A stretch of 64,000 nt of DNA from Buxus sempervirens (lineage: Eukaryota > Streptophyta > Magnoliopsida > Buxales > Buxaceae), in contig OX387182.1 of assembly GCA_947561395.2 (NCBI GenBank), positions 34,899,949 to 34,963,948 on the forward strand. The letters run 5' to 3'. Positions 55,609-64,000 of this stretch are shown here, piece by piece. The notes under the pieces are model-generated. The model was not told the origin of the DNA. It was given only the letters and a program-made list of their open reading frames with translations, and ran no database searches. A program made the translations under genes and the position numbers. Numbering within the stretch: the first letter of the stretch is position 1; the number at the start of each line of letters is the position of its first letter.

Positions 55609-56726
55609 GAGTGGGCCAAACTCAATGCGGCCCACCCACAAGCCCATTTTGTGGCATGGGGTGTAATTTAGCATGGTTTGGCCGAAACCATGGGCAAGGG
55701 CCTTGTGCGCGCGTCGGAAACGCGGCACGGGAAAGTTCGGAGTCACCACCGCCTGATGGGGTGTAGGCGGACACCTAGGTGCCTAATCTTGTCTATTTAT
55801 GGCTTTGGTCTGCGGCTTTAAGATTCTAAGTAGGGTCTCGGTTGTGGTCTGGCGAAGTCCGTAGACACCCCGGACCACCCCGTCGGATGACGGGTCCCGT
55901 GGGTTCCCTGGTTCGAGTTAACTCTGGTTTCTCACCCGACTCCTAATCCAGCATGCAATTTGGTTTAAGTCTAGCGAGACCACTTGAATGGTGTGGGTCC
56001 CTTTTATTTCTTTTATCTTCTTTAGTTAAGTGCTCTGAGTTTGCTTGGGTGGGCCCCATTGGAGGGCCCACGGTGTCCTTTGTGGACTTGGCTAAGCCCA
56101 TATGGCCCTGGTGGGCCTTAGTCCATCCTAAGAGGCCCTTTGGGCTTTGGTGAATTAAATTGATTTTACTTTTAAGGTTCAAGTTAGAATTTAAGTGGTT
56201 TTTATGCAAAGGTGGACCGGGTGGATTGGTGGGCCCATTGGGTGGGCCACACATGGTTGCCAAGTGATTTATTGGAATTTATCTTCCTTAAGTTCTCAAA
56301 GGGGGCTAGGCCATGGACTTGGGGCCCGTTGGTCTAGACTCGGACCGGATGGCCCATGGTTCAATGGGTTAGGGTATTGGACCCTGCCCTGTTGGGTTGA
56401 TGGGCTCAGGGGGCCCGATAGGCCCGTGCCCGCAGTCACGGCCAAACCATTCCTTCATTTGCCAGAATGCTTTCTTTTGGGCTTTGGTGGGCCTCATAGG
56501 GTTCAGCCCATTCGATTTATATTGATTATCTTGTTTACTTTTAGATATGATCTTGGACTGGGTGGGCCCCGTTGGAAGGCCCACAAAGGGATCAAGTTGG
56601 GCTCGCAAGCCCGTGCATCACTTTGGGTTTCCGGTTGACCCGGAAACCCTATTGGTTCAACCAGTTCAGTTCAAATGACCTAGCAAAATAGCAAGCATGC
56701 AAAATCAAGTTTTTGGAGAATTTCAT

Positions 56727-56865
56727 AAGCAACCGAAATTTGATTTCGGTCGAACACAACATTCTGGGTAACCGAAAACACAATTCGGTTACACTGTCTT
56801 CCTAGCTTAACCGAAATTTAATTTCGGTCAAGCTAGAAAACCCCTGTAACCGATCTGAGTTTTCG
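56727..56865. repeat. Downstream AACCGAAAT / ATTTCGGTT word cluster
   Basis: Pairs at 56730-56752 (aaccgaaatttgatttcggt), 56768-56790, 56813-56836 and 56847-56868. The cluster lies in the transcribed part of the 55704-58889 LTR. Confidence 0.85.
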
Positions 56866-58064
56866 GTTAACCTGCCCAGACTGGTTTTCTTGCATTTTTA
56901 GCAAAAAGCCAACCCAAGGTACCTGTGGGCATGCATAGGACATCCGTGGGCCCACAATGGTTCGAATGGAGCCATTTGGCTCACCTTTTGGGGTTTTTAA
57001 GACCAAACAGTAGGGGGATCAAAAGGGTTTCTTCCCCCCTTTCCAAACCAAAGAAAGGACTAACCATGGATCTGAGTGTCCCTGGTTTGTTTTCACTTGC
57101 TCTAAAACAGACCAGCATGCTTACACCAAGACGAGTAAAAACCAACAAATACTAGCCTAGGCATGCTTCTCATGCATTTCATGATTGCAAAACAGCGATT
57201 CGAAACATGATGAAAACCTTATTGAAAACGCATGCATGAAAACAGTTGGAAGAGCATGCAATCATACAAAGCTAAAACCATGGCATACATGCTTTAAATC
57301 CTAATGATTGACAAGAAGATTTTATACATGAATACAATAGCAAATAGGCATACACCTCATGTATTTCAGCATATCAATATTACTTTCAAAACCTAACAAA
57401 ATAGCATTTAAAGAAAGGTAGGGGAGGGGGCTTATGCCAAGGTTACATTCAGATTTACGTGGGAGGAACATGCTCCTCTTATCGACATGGAACCAGCACC
57501 ACAACCATGACCTTGAAATAGTGATCTAATGGGGGTGGTATGACCACTTTTAGACCAACCAAACCACCCTCTAACCGCTTTTTATACTACCGGGCTTACC
57601 TTCTTGCTATATGGAAGTGACCTTTCATCAAATGAGCATAAGGAGATGGTAAAAATGACAAACTAGCATGAATATGGTGACTAAGGCATGAAGTTACAAC
57701 ATGCTTGAAAATTAAAGTGCTCCAAAGGAGCTGAAATTCATATATGTTGGATAAATTTTAGTGGGAAGTCATACCTTACAGTTGAAACACTCTTTGGAGG
57801 TGTGCTTGAAGCTCCTTGAGGCACCACAGCTCCTGGACAGCACTTCTCCAAACACCAAGTCTTCACAAAGCCTCCTCCAAGGTCTCCAAGAGAGGAAGGA
57901 GAGGATGGGGAAGGGTTTCAAGTGATTTGGGAAGGGCTTTGGGGTGTTAGGAAGGGTTGGGAGGGTATAGAAGAGAGGGACGAGCAGGGTACGGAGAGGG
58001 AGAAAATTAGAGAACAGCCAACCCCCAACCAAATGGCTGGAGTCCCTATTTATAGCCAGAAAAA

Positions 58065-58310
58065 GGGTAACCGAAATTAATTTTCGGTTACACTGATTTT
58101 TCATTATAACTGAAAATTAATTTCGGTTATACAGGATTTGCTTGTAACCAAAATAACATTTCGGTTACTTTTGCACTCAATTGGCAGTTAATTTCTGTCA
58201 GGTACGGATTCAGACAATCTGTCGGGCGATATTTGATTTCACTTTATGAACCAAAAATACATTTCGGTTATACACAATTTGTGTATAATCGAAATTTATT
58301 TTCGGTCATT
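58065..58310. repeat. Upstream AACCGAAAT / ATTTCGGTT word cluster
   Basis: Pairs at 58069-58092 (taaccgaaattaattttcgg), 58106-58129, 58143-58168, 58245-58272 and 58285-58306 lie directly upstream of the minus-strand TATA at 58046-58055. The word is the same as in the downstream cluster of this LTR. Confidence 0.85.
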
Positions 58311-59619
58311 CTGCCAATATTTTTTATATTTGCATATTACCGCCTGGATTTGACCGATTTGACACTGAGATATTCGCGGATAGCCCCTGCGCAATCTTGG
58401 ATTAAACCCTGAAATATTTGGCAGATTTTGGATATTTACGGATTGTCCCTCGAGATATTTTTCTGCGTTTCTCGCCACGTGTGCAGTTTCCTTGCCACGA
58501 GTGCAGTTTTCGACCTTGCTGCCCGGAAACTCAACTGCTCATATCTCCCTCACCTAGACTCCGATTCAAGCAAACTCAGTTGCGTTAGAACCGTATCGGA
58601 GCCCTCTATCCAATGACACAGGGCTAAACATCTATTTTGGGGTTTAGCAAAAGGTCAACTTTCGGCTCCCGCTATAGTTTGACTGACCTGCAGATCCTTC
58701 ATCAGGACTCCGATTCCAGCAAACTCAGTTGCATTGGAACCGTGTCGAGATTCTCTATCAATTTAGATAAAGCAATGTGGCCAAATTTCACTTGATCAAA
58801 AAGTCAACTTTTCACCCCTAAGGGTTTGACTTTCCGTCTAGGGTTTGTATTTCCGGCTCTTCCGGGAGTGCAAAAATGAGGTGCTTACAGGCCTATCAGG
58901 CCCGCCAAGCCCACTAACCAGTTGTAAGCACCTCATTTTTACACCCCCGGAAGTGCAGAAAATGCAAAACCCTAGCTAAAAGTCAAACCCCGAGGGGACA
59001 AAAAGTTTACTTTTTGATCAAGTGATAATTGGCCACCTTGCTTTATCTCAATGGATAGAGAATCCCGACACAGTTCCAAAGCAACTGAGTTTGCAGGAAT
59101 CGGAGCCCAGATGAAGGATCTGTAGGCCGGTCAAACTTGAAGGGGAGCCGAAAGTTGACTTTTTGATAAAACCCCGAGCCAAGTGCTTAATTCTATCCCA
59201 ATGGATAGAGGACTCCGATACGGTTCTAACGCAACTAAGTTTGCTCAGATCGGAGTCCGGATGAAGAAGATATGAGCCGGTCAAACTTGACGGGGAGCAA
59301 AAATTGACTTTCTGCTAAACCCCAGGACAGCTACCCAAACTTGTCCCAGTGGATAGGTCATCCTGACACGATTCCAATGCAACTGAGTTTACTCGAATCG
59401 GAGTCCCGGATAATAAGTTATGAGCAAAACAAGAAACCCTAAAAACTGCCCAAGTGGCAAAAACAGCAGAAAAAGGTGTCTGGGGGCAAATCCGTAAATA
59501 ATCAGGACAGTCAAAAATATCTGATGGCATATCTATAATTATCTGGGGAAGAATCTGTGAATATCAAGTTGATGTTAAAATAGCTCAGGGACTAACCTAC
59601 AATTACCAAGAAAATCACC

Positions 59620-59954
59620 CCCATATGCTTAATTCCCCACCACATCTTTCTCTCCCTCTCTCTCCTCCATAACTCATCCCCCACATGCTTAATTCCCCAC
59701 CACATCTTTTCCCTCTCTCTCTCTCCTTCATAAATTCTTGTTCCCCATGTGCATCCCCATGCATCATGCATGCAAACACCTCTCTCTTTCTCTCTCTCCC
59801 TCATGAGTATCCATGCATCATGCATACACCTCTCTCTCTCTCTCTCTTCCCCCCATGATCACCCATGCATGCATCATGTATGCACCTCTCTCTCTCCCTC
59901 ATGATTAGTGTTCCCCATGTGCATCATCCATGCATGCACCACCTCATGCATCCT

Positions 59955-60004
<50 letters not shown>

Positions 60005-60015
60005 CCCCCCCCCCT
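59620..60015. repeat. CT microsatellite and CATGCATG-rich stretch
   Basis: tctctctc runs occur at 59647-59665, 59711-59728, 59787-59806, 59831-59848, 59887-59898 and 59953-60003, the last ending in about ten C. Between them catgcatgcatc-type words recur. It occupies the U3 position where relatives have their inverted-word cluster. Confidence 0.9.
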
Positions 60016-60072
60016 CCAAACACCTTTTCCCCATGCATGCATCATATGCATTTACCCATCACATACACTCAT

Positions 60073-60079
60073 TATAAAA
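60073..60079 (+). promoter_or_regulatory. TATA box of the 58923 LTR
   Basis: attataaaacccccatgg; the surrounding layout matches TATA boxes of the other Tat LTRs. Confidence 0.5.
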
Positions 60080-61244
60080 CCCCCATGGAGCCATACGTAT
60101 GGGGTGGGAGCTCATTTGTTGCTCTCCACCTTCTTCTCTAACCTCTCTCCCATCTCTCCCAAGCTCTCTTCCTCTCTCCCACTCTCTTGAACCCCTTCTC
60201 CCAAGCCCTTTTCTTTACCACTTTTCTTCACTTACATCACTTGGAGGAGTTCTTGGAGATCATTTGGAGAGGAGGAGGTGCTGCCCAAGGATTGTTGTGC
60301 TACAAGAGGACTCAAGAACATCTCTAAAGAAGATTGCAACCCTAAGGTATGGCTTCCCCATGACTTTTGTTTAACATATATGAATATAGAGTGATTTGAA
60401 GCATGTTTGCATATATGATGTTTTGTTATGGGATATTGCATGTCTTCTTCCCCCACTAGTCTCTTTTAATCCCCTTTAAGAATGGTTACTCCCACAAGGC
60501 AAGGAAGGTGAGGTATTGGTAGTATAAAGAGAGAATGAAAGGTATTTTGGGAGGCTTGAAGGTGGTCATGTACCCCCCTTTTGGCCACTAATTTGCTTGT
60601 TTTCTTTATTGTTGTTCTACCTTCATCAAAAAGAGGAGCATGTTCCTCTTGTGCATGCCATCTCATGTATCCCCCATGTAAGCCCCCTCTTCCCTTCATT
60701 AGTTATTGTTTTCTAAGTTTAAGCTTGACTATTAGGGTTACCATATAACTCATGTGTAAAATATGGTGTGTACCTCTTGGTATCTTGGTAGGTGCATGGT
60801 TACTACTTTGTGTGTGTGCATGTGATTTTTCCCCGCCTTAAGATCGTATACATGAGAATCACATGAAGCCTTTTTTCCCTCACCATGTATGCATATTCCA
60901 TCATGTTTTTAGGTGCTGCGTTTCTTGTTATCACTTGTGATCATGCCTTTAATTTGGAGAGTGTGCCATGAATTTGCTCATGCCTTCATGCAATAGAAGT
61001 TGTGTTTGTTTTGTTTGTAGAATAAAGGGAACCAAACAAGGGACACCTAGATCCCTGGTTGGTCTTTATGTAGAATAAAGGGAATCATTCCCTTGTGTTT
61101 GATCTTGAAAACCCCAAAAAGTAGGCCAAAGGGCCTCATCCAGACCACTATGGGCCCACACAGGGGCCCACCGAGACACTATACATGCTCACAAGCCTTA
61201 GGGTTTGGTTTCCTACCAAAATGTGAAAAAGTGGATTTTTGCAG

Positions 61245-61385
61245 CATAACCGAAATCTCAGGTCAGTTTTGAGTGTCTTTTGGCCTAACTGAAATTGGAT
61301 TTCGGTTAAGCTAAAAACACAGTATAACCCAAATCCAATTTCGGTTATACTATGTTGCATGTATAACCGAAATGGAAGTTCAGTT
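61245..61385. repeat. AACCGAAAT word cluster in the 58923 LTR
   Basis: Words at 61248 (aaccgaaat), 61286-61308 (aactgaaattggatttcggt), 61323-61347 (aacccaaatccaatttcggt) and 61363-61371. It is the counterpart of the downstream cluster at 56727-56865. Confidence 0.8.
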
Positions 61386-62069
61386 GCCTTTGAAAATTTA
61401 CTAAAAACCCGTTTTTGAGTGCTTGCTGATTTGTTGCATTGTTTAAGCTGAATCGGTTGAGCCAACAGGTTTCCCGGTCAACCGGAAACCCAACATGGTA
61501 CATGGGCTTCCAAGCCCAATTGGATCCTTTGGTGGGCCTTCCAACGGGGCCTACCCAGCCCAAGATCACCTTTGTGAATAAAAGAAGATAATTAAAATGA
61601 ACTAAATGGGCTGAACCCTATGAGGCCCACCAAAGCCCAAAAAGGAAGCATGCAGGTTTAGGATAGGTGGTTTGGCTGTGACTGCGGGTATGGGCCTATC
61701 GGGCCCACCAAACCCATTAAACCAAGCAAGGGTAGGGTCCAATACCCTAACCCAAAAAGTCTTGGGCTTTCAAGCCCAAGCCTAGGCTACGGGCCCCAAG
61801 CCCATTCCTAGCCCAAATTGGAGAAGTTAATTAAGATAATTCAGAAATCACTTGGCATCCCTTGTGAGACCCATCCAGGGGCCTACAAACAAATCCCGGC
61901 CCACCTTTGCATGCAAATCACTTAATTTTCAACTTGAACTTTAAAGTAAAATCAATTCATTAGACCAAAGCCCAAAGGGCCTTCCAGGCTTGGACTAAGG
62001 CCCACTAGAGGCATGTGGGCTGGACACAGCCCACCAAGGAATCCGCGGGCCTTCCAACGGGGCCTGTCC

Positions 62070-62700
62070 GATCAGACTCAGATCACTCTAAGCTAAGAAG
62101 ATAAAATCAAACAAAGGGACCCACACCACTTTGGCGGTCCCGCCAGACTTAACCAAATTTGAATGCTGGATTAGGAATCGGGTGAATAGACAGACCGAGT
62201 TGACTCAAACCAAGGAATCCTATGGGACCCTTCTTTTGACGGAGCGGACCGGGGTGTCTACGGACTTCCCCAGACTGTAACCGAGAACTTGCTAGAATCT
62301 CAAGCCGCAGACCAAGCCTTAATAGAAAAACTTAGGCACCAAGGTATCTGCCTGCACCCCATCAGGCAGTGGCGACTGTGCGCGCGTCTGAAACGCGGCA
62401 CGGGAAAATTCAGAGTCGCCACCGCCTGATGGGGTGCAGGCGGACACCTGGGTGCCTAACCTTGTCTATTAGGGCTTGGGTCTGCGGCTTTTGAGATTCT
62501 AAGTAGGGTCTCGGTTGTGGTCCGGGGTAGTCCGTATACACCCCGGTCCACCCCGTCGGGTGACGGGTCCCTTAGGTTTATCCTGGTTTGAGTCAGTTTA
62601 TTTTGGTCTCACCCGATTCCTAATTCGATATGCAGCTTGGTTAAGTTTGGTGGGACCACCTGAGTGGTGTGGGTCCCTTTAATTGCTTTTATCTTGATTA
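62070..62700. repeat. Large inverted repeat formed by two opposed Tat LTRs
   Basis: About 270 bases on each side of the 36-base loop at 62376-62411 are complementary with moderate divergence, for example gtggcgact (62369-62377) with agtcgccac (62412-62420), and ggcccgtccg-type sequence near 62070 with its partner near 62730. Confidence 0.8.
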
Positions 62701-63400
62701 ATTAGGTAATCTGAGTTCGGTTGGGTGGGCCCCGTTGGAAGGCCCACGGTATCCTTGGTGGGCTTAGTCAAGCCCGTGTACCTTTGTGGGCCTCGGTCTA
62801 TCCTAGGAGGCCCTTTGGGCTTGGGTTAAGTGCATTGATTTTACTTTAGGTTCAGATTTGAAGATTAAGTGTTTTCCATGCAAAGGTGGGCCGGATTGGT
62901 TTTTGGGCCCCTTAGGTGGGCCCACATGGTGGCCAAATAATTTTATTGGATTTATCTTTTTAATTTGCCAAAGTGAGTTGGACACTGGGCTTGGGGCCCG
63001 TAGTCCAAATCTGGGCCTGTAAGCCCAAGTTACCAGAAGTTAGGGTTTGCACCCTTCCTTGGTTCGGTTGGTGGGCTTTGGCAGGCCCGGTTGGCCCTTG
63101 CCCTGGGTCTCGGCCAAACCACGCATTTCATGCATCAATTTCACAAGTCTGGTTCGGGTGGACAGCTTTAGGTTTGGCCCGCCCAGTTTAATCAGTTAAT
63201 TTTACTTATCTTGATTAAGTTGCATGCATACATTTCATTGTGTTTATTGGGCCGGGGTGGGCCCCGTTGGAAGGCCCACTGGAAATCAAGTTGGACCGGG
63301 GGTCCAAGTCCCATGTTGGGTTTCCGGAAACCCTGTTGGTTTATTCGGTTCGGAAATGGCACTCACATCCAGCAATAATCACAAAAAAATACAAGATTGA
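62377..63400 (-). mobile_element. Tat-type LTR, minus orientation, 3' end portion
   Basis: It starts tgtgcgcgcgtctgaaacgc, the complement of the Tat LTR 3' terminus, after the target pentamer gcgac (62372-62376). Its order of blocks (ggagtcgccac-like, tgggtgggccccgttggaag, ggcccac) matches 55704-56650. Similarity is lost near 63400. The element inserted head-on into the LTR of 58923. Confidence 0.75.
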
Positions 63401-64000
63401 CATTTTGTCAGGGAAAAACTGGCTCATTATTTTTGGTCCAAGGGGAGATAGCGGGGGCCCCTGTGGGCGGAGTGAAGTGGAGCCCACGGGGCAGGGTACC
63501 TCCTCGTACCAAGGAACGAGTTGGACGCATGGCGAACAACGGGGCACTGACCTCAAGCACTAGGCGCAAGGTCAGCGAGTTGAGCGCACCCAAAAATCAA
63601 GTACGCGCGAGCTGAGCGCACCCAAAATTAAGTGAGCGCGAGCTGAGCGCACCCAAAATAAGTGAGCGCGAGCTGAGCGCATCAAAAAAAGAAGTGGGCG
63701 CGAGCTCAGCGCACCCAAAAAGGAAGTGGGCACGAGCTCGGCGGATGCCAAAAAAAACGATCCGCTCACCTTTTTTTTGGGTGCGCTGAGCTCAGCGCAT
63801 ACCCCTACGAAACCCGATATTCTGGTTTTTTGCCCACACTCCATTTCTGACTTGTTTTTTAAGCTCTGCAACCCCTCCTAGGTGTTCCCCAGACTCCCAA
63901 GAGACACTTAAACATGCATTCAAATTAAAATAGCACAACTCATGTAAGATTATTTCAGACCACAGGGTGTGTGCGTATGCTTCTAGCCCTCAAGAAATCA
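63400..64000 (-). mobile_element. Tekay-type LTR fragment with an AGCGCGAGCTGAGCGCACCC array
   Basis: A ~27-base unit, gagcgcgagctgagcgcaccc plus a short A-rich linker, repeats about six times at 63575-63760. It resembles the CG-rich arrays of the Tekay LTRs at 10450-10690 and 54455-54715. Downstream, 'cctaggtgttccccagactccc' matches 54790-54815 in spirit. The left terminus is missing and the right end is beyond the window; the junction near 63400 is approximate. Confidence 0.55.

Larger units (their letters stand above)
55704..58889 (-). mobile_element. Solo LTR, Tat-type, minus orientation
   Basis: On the minus strand it starts tgtaagcacctcatttttgc at 58889 and ends cgcgcgcaca at 55704. 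The target duplication ggcct is perfect (55699-55703, 58890-58894). Length is 3,186 bp. The TATA box is at 58046-58055 (minus). Inverted AACCGAAAT/ATTTCGGTT words occur upstream of it (58065-58310) and far downstream (56727-56865). Two or three copies of the U3 segment around 'ctccgattcaagcaaactcag' lie at 58545-58760. Confidence 0.87.
50340..58922 (+). mobile_element. Tat-type LTR inserted in protease, itself split by three insertions
   Basis: It starts tgtaagcacctcattttagc; the left target pentamer is ccatg (50335-50339). Retained pieces are 50340-53113, 55609-55703 and 58890-58922, which join into one continuous LTR: ...gggcccactaagcccgacat, then gtgggccaaactcaatgcgg, then atcaggcccgccaagccc. 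The same order is present in the LTR at 58923 near 61550-61730. A TATA box is at 51142-51152. U3 has two diverged ~150-base repeats (50460-50540, 50610-50690). Inverted-word clusters lie at 50895-51135 and 52765-52870. Its 3' end is not in the window, so solo or full-length status is unknown. Confidence 0.75.
58923..62376 (+). mobile_element. Tat-type LTR, plus orientation, interrupted at 62376
   Basis: It starts tgtaagcacctcatttttac, after the candidate target pentamer ccagt. U3 has three ~150-base repeats with 'cggagtccggatgaagaag' sequence (59050-59140, 59210-59290, 59355-59430). A CT-rich, catgcatg-rich stretch (59620-60015) precedes the TATA box at 60073-60079. An AACCGAAAT word cluster lies at 61248-61385. 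Near 62360 it has the block gcaggcagtggcgact that precedes the LTR 3' end in relatives; exactly there an inverted Tat LTR was inserted. Its last ~35 bases should lie beyond the window. Confidence 0.78.

Noticed and set aside
59865..60190. ORFs rich in Leu-Ser repeats on the plus strand
   Set aside because: They translate the CT microsatellite in U3 of a Tat LTR.
1..64000. Search for host genes, tRNA or rRNA genes
   Set aside because: No conserved tRNA cloverleaf blocks, rRNA motifs or multi-exon host protein similarity were seen; tRNA-like matches are only the short primer-binding sites.

Overview
The window looks like a piece of intergenic, repeat-dense chromosome from a flowering plant with a large genome. 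I see no host gene, no rRNA or tRNA and no CRISPR array. Nearly every base can be placed in, or next to, a long terminal repeat (LTR) retrotransposon. Four lineages are recognisable: Athila-type Ty3/gypsy, Tat/Ogre-type Ty3/gypsy, Tekay/Del-type chromoviruses (mostly as LTRs) and a SIRE/Maximus-type Ty1/copia element. One truncated plant LINE is also present. Lineage names come from protein motifs, primer-binding sites and LTR ends read by eye; no database was searched.

Left block (1-23876): a decayed Athila-type element on the minus strand, running off the left edge. Its 5' LTR is 22220-23876, the tRNA-Asp-type primer site is 22196-22213, gag-protease is 20009-22006, part of reverse transcriptase is 16656-17509, and RNase H-integrase is 3435-5072. 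It is split by a Tekay solo LTR (434-3429), a Tat LTR at 5073 that itself carries a Tekay solo LTR (6207-8562) and a truncated Tekay element (9483 to about 16655, with another solo LTR at 12579-16510), and a Tat solo LTR (17510-20008). The missing middle of reverse transcriptase implies a large deletion near 16655.

Middle block (23877-43860): a minus-strand Tat element, represented by its 3' LTR end (23877-24472) and 3' noncoding sequence, is interrupted by a complete 10,043-bp SIRE-type copia element (24744-34786). That element has 1,034-bp LTRs at about 98.7% identity, a perfect 5-bp target duplication, gag, protease, integrase, an intact reverse transcriptase-RNase H frame and an accessory 439-aa ORF downstream of pol. 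Next come a Tat LTR fragment (35656 to about 36490), a chromovirus 3' LTR (to 38411) and a Tekay solo LTR (38548-42851) containing an 80-bp minisatellite and the LINE.

Right block (43860-64000): a plus-strand Tat/Ogre-type element with an upstream ORF1, two long tandem-repeat tracts, gag and protease. It is cut inside protease by a plus-strand Tat LTR (starts 50340), which was in turn hit by a Tekay solo LTR (53114-55608), a Tat solo LTR (55704-58889) and another Tat LTR (58923 onward). The last was hit at 62377 by an inverted relative, creating a large palindrome; a Tekay LTR fragment ends the window.

The most unusual theme is that LTRs of every lineage here carry clusters of short CG-rich words, often as inverted pairs. 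The word differs between families but the clusters sit at recurring positions relative to the TATA box. In the SIRE element a near copy of the LTR word, followed by a TATA box and an intron-like signal pair, lies just upstream of the accessory ORF, which suggests an internal promoter.
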